Source: Mesostigma viride (taxonomy: Eukaryota; Streptophyta; Mesostigmatophyceae; Mesostigmatales; Mesostigmataceae). Taken from it: a DNA stretch of 63,867 nucleotides. A program made the position numbers and the translations under genes. Each line of letters begins with the position of its first letter. The stretch's first letter is position 1. The stretch covers positions 1-63,867 of the forward strand of contig RPFO01000908.1 of assembly GCA_009746045.1 (NCBI GenBank). Direction: 5' to 3'. Below, in pieces: positions 11,953 to 22,880 of the stretch. Below the pieces are notes generated by a model. The model saw nothing but the letters and a program-made list of their open reading frames with translations. It was not told the DNA's origin and ran no database searches.

Positions 11953-14900
11953 ATGGATATGTCGGAAGAGGCAAATGAGGTGAAGGCTCTGAAGGCAAAC
12001 CTGCGCTCCAATCAAAAAGTGATTGCAGAGGTCGGTAATATTGATAGGATGCTTTGTCGTTGGTTTACTCCCAGTTCCGATACCGGAATGTCCTCCATCT
12101 TCGTTTTCAGTGGCTACCTCGACGAGTTCTGAGGTTGCAATGTCCTGGCTGTTCACCATTCGCCATTTGGATGTATCCGTCATCGTGTGGTTATTTGAAC
12201 GTTGGCGGATGGACGTGCAGATGCAGGCTGAGCTTACGAGAACCAAAGCTGCCTTAGAAGATAAGGTGAGGTTCTTGCCGTGACTTCGCGTGGTGCGCTA
12301 GTCTATGTTGTTGAAGGTCGTTTTCATTCGTTATAGGAATGGCTCTCACGAATTATTAAAAGTAGATACTGTAAATACTTGGACGATTACAATGTGGCCG
12401 GAAAGTTTGCCTGGCATATCGGTACCGTGCGAGATCAAGCTGGTTGATAGTTCTCAGTTTTCGGCATAAATAATTTGAAGATCTGTATTATCATTCTACC
12501 TGGAAAGCTGCACACAAGGGCGAGAAGAAGGCCCAAGCAGCAGTGGCAATAGTTCCCGTCCCGGTCCCGGACAGAACACACTGTAATGCCTGTTCTCCAT
12601 CGGTAGCGCTGCTGAAGCTTTGTGTATGAACTAGTTAGATCGCTTTGCGCAGCGACAATCTGATGAAATCTCCCCAGACTTGGCGGCAGTCCTCAATACA
12701 TGGTACCCTTGGTCTGAAGCACATACAAGGTGTCTTGTCTGGGAGGCTGCAGGTCCCAGAATAGCATCCAGAATGGGAAATTCACATCTGCTTGCTGGAT
12801 GCAGCGAGAGTCCAGTGAAAATAACAATAGCTGTTGGTTTAAAAAGATGAATCTGTTTGTACTGCCTATTCAACGAACCCTACACCGGGGTTTTGTCCTT
12901 GCCTTGCACTTGCTAGTAGATGGTTGGATGTGGGCGTGCAGTACTGCTATGCTTGACCTTGTAATGGATCTGTGGTACGTGGTGCCATGGGCCAGAAGGA
13001 CAATCATAGTTTTCTCGCTGATTCTTCCTGTCTTGCGGTCGATGTCCTATATTGAGAGCATCGCCGCCTGCCATTGGATTTGGGCCTCTGCACGCGCATG
13101 GCCAGTATTGCACCGGTAAAGAGACTACTTGGACTTGGATATGACCGGTGTGGCACGGTAGCACCAGTATAGATTCGGTATATTTGGGATAGAGGCCTCA
13201 AGACATCAGTCATGTGTACTGCCACGGGTTTCGGCATCGATCTTCGCCCTACTTGATGCCGAATCTTGCCGTGGCATCGCACCTGTAGACATTAAGCAAG
13301 GCGGTTTAGATTTACAGTACGGCGTTATCGCCCGCGGCGCATGCAACCGTAGTGCATGTCTTTAGGCTCGGCGTGAGCTTGCTGCTGCATCCTCTTCTTA
13401 ATCATGAGGGTCGTAGAGGGAGTTCATTTTGCGCATTCACGAAAACCTGGCTGCAGTTGCCGCACTATGTCATGCAGTCTTTGAGTCAGCAATCACGGGA
13501 GCAGTCAGCAGTATGTTCAGGGACCAGCCTCCATTCTGTGGGTGCTGCCAGGTGCACATCCCCCATACGTAATGGGAATATGCCCTGCTCAGCTCTCCTG
13601 CTCCCTTCCTCCTGGTCTTGCCTCTGCCTGGGAATGACCATTTCTGTTGCTATCGCCCGTGCATGAACATGGTCTCATTCCTGCACTACCCGTGGCTCTG
13701 CCTCATCCCTGCGTGTTTCCCCCCTCTCTTTTGAGGCATGTATCCCCCTTCCCCATCACTGCTGTGTCACCCTCTTTTCTCCTTCCTTCGTGTCTTCCCC
13801 TCCCCCCCCCTACCGTGTCGCTTGGTCCCTCCCCCTGTCCCACCTTTCTCACCCCCCCGAATCTCCCCCCCATTCCACCCCAATCCCACCCCTTAATCTT
13901 TACCCCCCTTCTTCTCTTTACCCTCCTCTTCCCCTCCTGCCCCACTCCCCCCCTTACCCCTCTTCCTGTATCTTCCCCCCCTTCCTGCATCTCCCCCCCG
14001 ATTCCCCTCTCCCTTCCCTCTATCACACACCAGGAGGATAAGATCGCGGCGCTTACAGAGGCCAAGAAGCAGGCTATGGCGGCGGCCGCATCGGCGGAGC
14101 AGCTGGTGCGCTCCACGGGCAGCAAGATGGCCACCGCGCCCTCGCACGTGTCCGCCGTCCAGCAGCTTGAGTCGGAGCTACGGGAAAAGAAGGCGGAGGT
14201 GAGCGCACTTAAACTTCGGTAGGGGTTCTATGGGAAAGGAAGGTTGAGGTGAGTGCATGCATACGCTTTGGGAGGGGTCTACAAGACTTGAGGGCTAGGT
14301 GCCTGTGAACATAGGCTTTTTAATGGCCAGCTATTCGGTACTTCTAGGTACGCATGCGAGGTAACGCCTGGCAAGCGCCATGCACGCCGGGCATGCAAGC
14401 CCAGCACCAGGGCCTTAACTGCCAGGTATGATTTGGTCCGCTTGCTGTGTGGCCAGCCAGTTAGAGCGATGCATGGGTGTCCACAGTTGGATAGAAAGAG
14501 CATCCATCTGTTGAGGTTACTCTGGTAGGGCCATGTACCACCACAGCCGCATCCTCATCGCATGCCCCCCAGCCCCCACCCTCGCCGCCCTTCATTTTCC
14601 CCCCTTTTCCCTTTTCCCCACCAGAAGTCTCCTGAAACCCTCTTCCCTGTTTCTCTTAGCCCTGCCCGCCTCCCTTGTTTCCCTTGTTCTCCTCCTTACC
14701 CATGTTGTGGCCCTGTCCCCCAAGCCACCCCCTCCCCCCATTCCGACCGTCTACTCGCCTTGTTCCTGCATTGTACAAACCCAATACTTGTCTGCCCACC
14801 CACCCACCCACCCACCCACCCACCCACCCACCCACCCACCCACCCACCCACCCACCCACCCACCCACCCACCCACCCACCCACCCACCCACCCACCCACC

Positions 14901-17900
14901 CACCCACCCACCCACCCACCCACCCACCCACCCACCCACCCTCCCTCCCTCTCATTGACATTCAGTATTTCATGGCAGCCCCTATGCTGTCCTGCCCCTA
15001 CCCTTTGCACCCCCTCCCCATTCGTCTCTCTCCCCACCCCCAGATCGCGAAGCTAAAGGAGGATAAGGAGGCGACGGAGCGTCTGCTTAAGGCGCGCGAC
15101 GTGGCGCTGACGGCGAGCGTGAAGAAGCTGGAGGGCGCCAAGAGCACGCAGAACACGGTGTCAGAGCTGGAGAACAAGTTCCATGACCTGCGCAAGCAGA
15201 ACAACCAGCTGCAGGTGTGTGGGGGGGGGGGTGTAGGGGGGGGGGGGGTTGAACCCACCACCTGCAGGTGGAGGGGTGGTTGAGGGTTTGGGGGTCCACG
15301 GGAAAGTGCGTACCGCTGCCGGCATTTGTGCCCATGGTGGTGGCATAAGGGAGGTGTGGCATGCACACCCAGGCAGGCTTGGAGTGGCTGAGGTGTATGT
15401 CATGGGTGCGCGAGTCCTATGTGTCTGCGCTTGTGCTTGGTTGATTAGGACTTGCGCACCTACGACGTAGTTGGTGTGCATGGGCGAGTCAGTACTGGCC
15501 ACCAGGAGGAGACCACCACGCGGACCAAGGTGCTATGTCTATACTGTCCTGTGCTCTTACTGCCTTGCCTGCTCTGCTGTTCTATCGGGCGCAGGAGGAG
15601 ACCACCACGCCGATCAAGATGCTGTGTCTGTACTTAACTCTACTGCCTTGCCTGCTTTCCTATCCTACGTGGTGCAGGAGGAGACCACCACGCTGACCAA
15701 GATGCTGTGTCTGTACTTAACTCTACTGCCTTGCCTGCTTTCCTATCCTACGTGGTGCAGGAGGAGACCACCACGCTGACCAAGATGCTGTGTCTGTACT
15801 TAACTCTACTGCCTTGCCTGCTTTCCTATCCTACGTGGTGCAGGAGGAGACCACCACGCTGACCAAGATGCTGTGTCTGTACTTAACTCTACTGCCTTGC
15901 CTGCTTTCCTATCCTACGTGGTGCAGGAGGAGACCACCACGCTGACCAAGATGCTGTGTATGTACTTAACTCTACTGCCTTGCCTGCTTTCCTATCCTAC
16001 GTGGTGCAGGAGGAGAACCGCACGCTGACCAAGATGCTCCGCACCAAGACCCAGACGATCGAGAAGCTGCAGTCGCGCGCGGATGCGGCCGAGGAGGCGG
16101 TCACCGAGAGCGACCAGAACAACAAGATCCGCGCCATGGCCAAGGCCATGAAGGAGCTGGAGGTGGGCAACCCCCAATCCATGTCGTGTGTGTCTGTGTG
16201 TGGTGGTAACAGAATAACAAGATGAGCGCCATGACCAAGGCGATGAAGGAGCTGGAGGCAGATCTGTGTGTGTGCATGTGCGCGTGTGCATGTGCATGTG
16301 CGCGTGTGCGGGTGCGTGCGATGTAGTATCCAAAAAGCAAGGTTCATCCTTTTCCCCACTATGCGGTTGCCTGGCTGTGCGCGTATGCGACACCGGGGCC
16401 ACAGGATGATGCTTCGTGATGCTGGATCACGGTGCCTTGGTCGCTGTGCTAGGTCACTAAGCGTGGTCTTTGGTAAAGATATCTGTTACTCGCCATGGTC
16501 GGTCATTTTGCTCGGTCACTGTGGCTCCACACATGTAGGATGAGGAGAATACACTTGAGCGTGATGCTTTTTAGTATACCAATGGGTTCTTATGGCTTGG
16601 TCCCCTATGGCTTGGTCCCCTATGGCTTGGTCCCCTATGGTTTGGTCCCTATGGCTTGGTCCCCTATGGCTTGGTCCCCTTTGGCTTGGTCCTCTATGGC
16701 TTGGTCCCCTATGGCTTGGTCCCGTATGGCTTGGACCGCTATGGCTTGGTCCCCTATGGCTTGGTCCCCTATGGCTTGGTCCCCTATGGCTTGGTCCTCT
16801 ATGGCTTGGTCACTTGTGCATGCAGGATGAGAAGAAGATGCTGGGCTGTCATACTTACAAGATTCTGTTTGGTCATTATGGCTTGGTCACTGTGCGTGGC
16901 CACTACGTCCCCTCATGCGTGCAGGATGAGAAGAAGACGCTGGAGCGCGAGCTGGCGCGCACCTCTGCGGTGGCCGCGCGCGCCGCTGCACTGGGCGACG
17001 AGGAGGACGGCATGATCCCTGTCAAGCAGTGGCTGGAGGAGCGGCGCTTCCTGCAGGTGGGCATGGGCGTTGTGTGCTGCAACATTTCTATTTACATGTA
17101 AGGATGTTGCTGGGCTGTTGCTATTCGCGGGTCCTCTTATGTTCGCGGTGCCGGTATCCTCGGTTTTCGCCGCTGACACCTTTGTTGTTATTCGGGTCGT
17201 ATTCTGACGTCGGGTGTGGTTGGTACCCCTTGTTGGTTGCGCCGACGGCCCCCTTGTCCTTGCCTCCGTCACGGCGCGGCCGTGTGCAGGGCCAAGTCAA
17301 GCGGCTGCAGGAGAAGATCACCAACCTGGAGCGCTCGTCTAAGGGGGAGACGGCCGTTAAGGTGAGCCGGGGGAAGAGGGGAGAAAAGGAAGACATTTAG
17401 GACGGGGGTGACAGGGGAAGGAAGCCCTGTTTCTCGCCTGGTGAATGGCAAGGAGGACATTTAGGACGGTGACAGGGGAAGGAGGCCCTGTTTCTTGCCT
17501 GGTGAATGGCAAGGAGGACATTTAGGACGGTGACAGGGGAAGGAAGCCCTGTTTCTCGCCTGGTGAATGGCAAGCAGGACATTTAGGACGGTGACAGGGG
17601 AAGGAAGCCCTGTTTCTCGCCTGGTGAATGGCAAGGAAGACATTTAGGATGGTGACTGGGGAAGGGAGCCCTATTTCTCGCCTGGTGAATGGCAAGGAGG
17701 ACATTTAGGACGGTGACAGGGGAAGGGAGCCCTATTTGTCGCCTGGTGAATGGCAAGGAGGACATTTAGGACGGTGACAGGGGAAGGAAGCCCTATTTCT
17801 CGCCTGGTGAATGGCAAGGAGGACATTTAGGGCGGTGACAGGGGAAGGGAGCCCTATTTGTCGCCTGGTGAATGGCAAGGAGGACATTTAGGACGGTGAC

Positions 17901-20254
17901 ATGGGAAGGAAGCCCTGTTTGTCGCCTGGTGAATGGCAAGGAAGACATTTAGGACGTTGACAGGGGAAGGAAGCCCTGTTTCTCGCCTGGTGGATGGCAA
18001 GGAGGACATTTAGGGCGGTGACATGGGAAGGAAGCCCTGTTTGTCGCCTGGTGAATGGCAAGGAGGACATTTAGGACGGTGACAGGTGAAGGAGGCCCGG
18101 TTTGTCGCCTGGTGAAGGGGTTGGAGGTCATGCCGCTTGGTCTATTAGATATTGAAAAGCAAAGTTCCTGCAACCGCAGCACCTTGCCAGCCTGACACTA
18201 AAACTTACAAAGCATCCACTTGGCCTCTGTTACGGCACTGTACCCTTGCACGGGACCCTCAATCACCGCTCTGTGCCTGCCATGACCTATTGCACCCTGG
18301 CTACAAGCTGCCCCCTTCACTGCACAACCACACCATATTGACCACCCGCCTTGTGCCCGCCCGCCATGTGCCCTTGTATCCCATGCAAACTTGTGCACAC
18401 CAGGAGAAGCTGCGCCAGCGGCTCGAGGTGCTGGAGCAGAGCCTCAAGTCCACGCAGGGTGCGTCGCAGCGCCGCATGAACGGGGCCGCTCCCTTGCTGT
18501 CCCCCGCCCCCGCCACCGCCGTCTCAGGCGAGGACGGCGAGGCGGGCGGTGAGAACGGGTCGGTGGCGGCGGGCGAGGACGTGGTCTCGGGCGCCATGTT
18601 TGAGGCGCTGCAGAAGGAGGTGCTCATCCTGCGCAACCAGGTGGCCGACTACTCCTTCTCGCTCGCCGAGAAGGACGACACCATCGAGGTAGGTGCCGCA
18701 TCGCGCCATGGCGGCCGCACCAGGAAGGGGGGCTATGCTGGAAATATGAGGCTATGCTGGAATATGAGTCTCTATGGCAGCATTGGTTTCTTACGGCTGC
18801 GGTGCACCCCGGGGAAGTTGCCCGATGCAGGGATATTGGATAAATGCCCCTCATGGGATCGCATCTGTCGCTCGTGAGTCCGCTGCGTGGTATGTGACAC
18901 TTGGTGTTGTGACGAGTGTGGCAGAGAACATTTGCATCGGGGATCACGTGCAAGGCTGTTTCCTCGAATCTGGCGTCCGTGGTGTTTGGCAAATGTACAC
19001 GTGTGGCTGACGCTGGTGTCTTACGGCATGGGTGACGAAGCAAGCAAGGACGAAATGTGAATATGGCTGCAGACAACTGTCCAAATGTGTACTACTTATT
19101 TGTTTGAAAGCAGCATGTCTGTGATTATTCATGGAGGCATCTGGAACAACAGTGGCAAGGCCAAAGGTGAAACGCGCAAACGGTTGTCCAGTCATGTTCC
19201 TGGGTTGCATGGATGGTAACTAGCTTCTTCCTGGTGTGGACCACGGATGGTTCCCACAACCTTGTGCGCGCATGTTTTAATGCATGGCCTATCTGCATGG
19301 CTTCATGCCGACTTTCGTGTGTTTCTGACTTGTGGACAACACATGCGCCATCGCACTCTTGGCTGCATCGATCCCTTCCCTTCTCTCCTCCCCCCTCCCC
19401 CCTTCTCTAACTATCCCTGTTATCCCATCCACGTCCCGGTGGCTTCTTCCCCTCCTCCCCCTTCCCCCCTACCACTCGTTACCAGATGCTCACGCGCAAG
19501 AGCGACCTGCTGGCCCAGTCCAAGGAGATTGACCTGAAGAAGATGAAGCGCGACAACGGGCAGCTGATCAAGGAGCTGTCCACGCTGCGCATCGACATGG
19601 TCACCAAGGAGGACGAGTACAAGGTGGGCGGGGCAGTAGGGTAGGCATGGTTACGATAGATGCTGTAGTGGGGATAGCGGGCATGTGATTACGATAAATG
19701 GTAGGGCTCATGGGGTTATGCATGCGTTCAAGGTGCGTGAATGCGCATACAGGGTGAGACACGGCGGGGGGGAGGGTGACAGCTCATGGGGGTACATATG
19801 AGATGATAAGTTCAAGGTGTGTGGGGGGGGAGGATAAGGCTGGTAAGGCTGATAAGGCCGTGCATAGAGGACAAGTTTACGGTGAGGGGGTTGGCTCTTG
19901 GGCCTGTGTATGCGATGAGGAGTTTAAAGTGTGAGGTGGAGGACTGCTGATAAGGCTATGCATAGTAGAATGAGGGTTACAACGCGTGCTTGGCAAGTGC
20001 TCATGAGATTGCAATCGAGGCGATTGTAAGCTGGGGGGGGGACGAGTGCCCTGGGCTGGTGCTTTGCTGACGTGTGCCCTGCCAGGTACGCCTTTTTCTT
20101 ATCAGGCTGCCCCACGCCCGCTGTTTCCTCTCCTTTGCTGCGCTTTGTCTTGTGGCTCCCCTTGCAACAGGAGCGGGAGGATGCGCTAAAGAAGGAGGTC
20201 TTCAAGATCAAGCAGAAGCTGAACGCGCTGCAGTTGTCGTCCACCACCCATTAA
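11953..20254 (+). CDS. MAP70: Microtubule-associated protein 70-like (MAP70 family), complete
   Basis: MAP70 proteins are coiled-coil proteins that bind cortical microtubules in plants. The exons are 11953-12030, 12221-12265, 14034-14198, 15044-15214, 16010-16162, 16925-17056, 17290-17361, 18404-18688, 19486-19623 and 20171-20254 (TAA). Every exon is a multiple of three and every intron is phase 0, giving 440 codons. The family signature is the sixth to eighth exons: DEKKTLERELARTS, then MIPVKQWLEERRFLQ, then GQVKRLQEKITNLER and EKLRQRLEVLEQSLKS. This is the order seen in plant MAP70. Later come LQKEVLILRNQV, EKDDTIEMLTRKSDLL and LKKMKRDNGQLIKEL, also MAP70-like. Nearly the whole product is predicted coiled coil apart from an Ala/Gly/Pro-rich linker in the eighth exon. 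The weakest junction is the first donor (GTCGGT). It is shorter than typical land-plant MAP70 (about 600 residues). Confidence 0.9.
14795..14942. repeat. (CCCA)n tetranucleotide repeat
   Basis: About 36 CCCA units in the intron before the fourth MAP70 exon. The complementary (TGGG)n strand is a strong G-quadruplex candidate. It sits about 100 bp upstream of a 3' splice site. Confidence 0.97.
15505..16009 (+). repeat. Six decoy copies of an exon start and 3' splice site (83-bp unit)
   Basis: The sequence TGCAG followed by GAGGAGACCACCACGCTGAC recurs with starts at 15505, 15594, 15677, 15761, 15844 and 15927. It precedes the real exon at 16010, which reads GAGGAGAACCGCACGCTGAC. Spacing is 83-84 bp except for the first interval (89 bp). 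Each unit carries a polypyrimidine tract, an AG acceptor and the first 24 or so exon bases, then runs into intron sequence without a usable donor. The arrangement looks like serial duplication of an intron-exon boundary. Confidence 0.9.
16210..16257 (+). repeat. Duplicated 3' end of MAP70 exon 5, donor lost
   Basis: The last 48 or so bases of the exon ending at 16162 (CAGAACAACAAG ... AAGGAGCTGGAG) recur about 95 bp downstream with a few substitutions. The copy is followed by GCAGAT instead of GTGGGC, so it has no donor and is probably not an exon. Confidence 0.8.
16540..16850 (+). repeat. Two decoy starts of MAP70 exon 6 around a 16-bp minisatellite
   Basis: The real exon starts at 16925 (CAG then GATGAGAAGAAGACGCTGGA). 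Similar starts preceded by AG occur at about 16540 (GATGAGGAGAATACACTTGA) and about 16826 (GATGAGAAGAAGATGCTGGG). Between them, about 16583-16812, is a minisatellite of some 14 copies of CTATGGCTTGGTCCCC. Confidence 0.85.
17400..18131. repeat. 61-bp minisatellite, 12 copies
   Basis: Units contain ACATTTAGGACGGTGACAGG and CTCGCCTGGTGAATGGCAAG, with starts every 61 bp from 17400. The array begins right after the donor of the seventh MAP70 exon and fills most of the following intron. The period is not a multiple of three and each unit carries stops on the gene strand. Confidence 0.95.
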
Positions 20255-21356
20255 GGGGCGGGCAATGGCCGGGCCAATGTATGCTCTCGGTCAGTTGACC
20301 TGTCGAGGTGGGAATTGGCTTATGGTGACGAGTGGTGCCATCCGCTGGGTGGAGCTGTCGCTTGGATGTGGAGGTGTAGTGTGCCAGACATGAGAGATGC
20401 CTGTGGTGTCATACCATTGATACCCGTGGTCCGAAGGCTTTGCGGATAGTGTTTTTAGTATGGTTTAACGGATGTTTTGTCATCGAAAATGGTTTCTCTG
20501 CTTGAATTGTGAATATGCGTGCATGTGCATGTCTGCGTCATCCGCAGCGTATTGCGTGCACCAGGGGACAGTTCCCTTGGAGCTGTGGATGCCTTGGACA
20601 TGGTGCAGAAATCTCAGACAGAGACCGCTCTGAGCTTTAGAACTTGTTTGCCGTGCGATTCAGAATATCTAATCATATTGAACTAGGTTAATAATCTAAT
20701 TACGTAATTTATTAACCCGTGTTTTTTTACAACGCGATGTATCGCGTTGTAGGGTTAGAACGCGATGTATCGCGTTGTAATCTGACACGTGGCAGGCACA
20801 GTAGATACGAGATTTTCGGTCTGAAACTCGGTGGACGGCCTCCTTACATCCCGTAGAACTCAAGAAAAAATCCTGGTATTTTTTGGATTTTTTTTGTGAC
20901 AGCTGCAAACAAATATTAATTAATTAATTAATTAGGAACATAACTCCGTTGGGAGTATATGTAGCACATAGCCCTGAGAAGGGGCATATGAGCCTATAAT
21001 ACATTCTAAGCTACTTCCTGCAAGGGTGGGAATGTAAACAACACTTGCTCTAGGTGCACCAGGGCACCCGCACCCTCATGGTCTATCACGCTATGCCCGG
21101 GTAAGGGGGGAGCATGCCTGTGAGGGGGAAGATCATCATGGCTATTCAAGAGCTATGGCATGGCTTCTCAGCAGAGAGTGACTCCCTGCATGGGCACAGC
21201 ATTACTAAATAAGGCTAGGCATCGTCTGGAGTGTGGCACATCATAGGCACACATGTACATGACTAAAAAGGCTAGGCCTCAGCTGGTATAGTGCTTGTAT
21301 TAGGCGGGCATGTACAAGGCCACTGTCTAACTATTCTACACTACTGCTGTATTCCC
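20255..21356. other. 3' flank of MAP70 and intergenic spacer with two inverted-repeat hairpins
   Basis: No gene is seen. At 20731-20748 and 20759-20776 the sequence AACGCGATGTATCGCGTT occurs twice. Each copy is a stem of 8 with a 2-nt loop, and a telomere-like AGGGTTAG lies between them. (TTAA)n follows at about 20917-20935. Transcript end signals are not clear. Confidence 0.6.
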
Positions 21357-22734
21357 CTAGGCTGGGGCTGGAGTTGCTGGGGCCGCGGTGGTCGAGGGGG
21401 TCGCTTGCCAGGGCTTGTGGCCGACGTAGATGGCCGCCCCCTTCCAGTACACCGGCTGGCCCGCCTTGGTCTGCCGGAGCTGGAGGTAGGTCTGCCATAG
21501 CTCCCGTCGCCGTTGTTGCTGTGCCAGGGTCAAGTCGTCGTCAAGGGTGAAGAGAGTCTTCTCGAGCCGCTTGCGGCGTCTGAGAAAAGAAATCTTGTCC
21601 GCCGGGGTCTTAAAGGTGAGAAGGAGCGGGGGCGGCCCTGCCTTACCCCGCGCGCGGGGAAGGCGGTGGGCGGCCAGCTCGATCTCACCAGTAAGGCCCA
21701 TGCGATCAAGGATTTCTCTCTCAAAAGCACGCGCAAGCTTCTCGGAATTCTCACCTTCCTCCATCTTGAGATTCTTGACAATGACGTTGAGGCTGCGCTT
21801 GGCGAGCTCGGCCTCCTCGCGGAGGTCGAGCGTCTGCCGCTGGAGCTGGGCTGCGACGGCGGAGGTGGTGGAGGTGGTATGTTGCTTAAGCATGTCCGCC
21901 CAGGTCGTGATGGGAGGAGCATCGCCGGCCAGGCCAGCCGGGGCTGGCTTGGCGGCAATGTCCTTCACTGCCTGGGCGGTGAGGCCGGCTGTGTTCTGCA
22001 AGACCTCGATAGCGATTGCATTATCCTTGAGGCGCTGGTCGATGTCGCGGAGCTGGGCGGTGATGGAGTCGGTGGAGGCGGAGGGGGGGGGGGGTGGAGG
22101 CGAGGAGGGTGGCGGTGGCGGTGGGGATGGTGGGGAGCTCAGCAGCCAGCGTGCCGCCAAGTGCCGCCACATCTGCGGCAAGAGGGGTCACGTGCTGCTC
22201 GAAAGCTTCCTTGAGGATGGTGCGGATGGAGGCTTCGGAGGGGAAGGGGGGCGGTTTGGGAGCCCAGATCTCGGATTCGGAGCGTCCAACAAGGGAGCAG
22301 AGGGCGAAGCGTTGAAGCTTGGGGCGAGGCATGCAGTGAATGATGGGGAGAGCCTCGGCGGGGTCGACAAGCCTGCCGTCACCAGGCCAGCGGCCACGGT
22401 TGTGGGACGTGAGGTACACGCACAGGGCTAGAAGCGAGGCGTGATTGCCGTAATAAAAGTCTTCCATAATCCAACCGGGGCTGCGCTGCCAGAAGTCGGG
22501 GCTGTTGACGTCAAAGGAGCGCTCTTCCCAGGGCGGCTCAGCAGAGCGACTGCGCTTAGGTTCAGGCGAGGCTGATGGCGAGGCGAGCCCGGGAGGCTGG
22601 GCGAGCACCAGTGCACTACTAGTGTCACCGTTGCCATCTGGGCCGGTGGGCGAAGCTGCAGCCGAAGCTGCAGGCGTATTTTCATTGCCGAGCGCAGCCG
22701 CCAGGCTGCGTTGCGTCGAGAGGCGTTTGCTCAT
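21357..22734 (-). pseudogene. LINE ORF1-like (L1-type RNA-binding) protein, frame broken at a C12 run
   Basis: Two overlapping minus-strand frames form one gene of about 460 codons. The upstream frame starts with ATG at 22734 and has an N-terminal low-complexity Ala/Pro/Ser region followed by WEERSFDVNSPDFWQ. The downstream frame ends with TAG at 21357. It contains a coiled-coil region (LRDIDQRLKDNAIAIEVLQN), LNVIVKNLKMEEGENSEKLA, then PPLLLTFKTPADKISFLRRR and LAQQQRRRELWQTYLQLR. That order matches the coiled coil, RRM-like and C-terminal domains of L1-type ORF1 proteins. The two frames meet in a Pro-rich stretch where the coding strand has C12 (22083-22094); C11 would restore the frame. No endonuclease or reverse transcriptase follows, so this is a solo or 3'-truncated copy. 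A related 5' fragment at 49455-49745 supports its being a repeat family. Confidence 0.7.
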
Positions 22735-22880
22735 CGTATATTGCGTAATAGCGTCGGAAAATTATATCAGCATGTGCGTCTTAGAAAGACGAAGCGATTG
22801 TGATATTCACAGCTGAATTCGGCGCTCAAACATGAAAGTTATGAGCTCCGACAGCCATGGCTACCTCGTGGCTCGTGGCT
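22735..22880 (-). promoter_or_regulatory. Leader of the LINE-like element
   Basis: The sequence upstream of the ORF1-like start recurs at 49575-49745, with GAAAATTATATCAGCGTGTG or similar shared. It is more distantly related to the 168-bp monomers at 24065-24568 (shared GCTGATATAATTTTC on the element strand). Conservation among copies suggests a 5' UTR or internal promoter. Confidence 0.5.

Noticed and set aside
12518-12583. Possible extra MAP70 exon starting GGCGAGAAGAAGGCC
   Set aside because: No convincing donor, and the product is unlike the coiled-coil sequence on either side.
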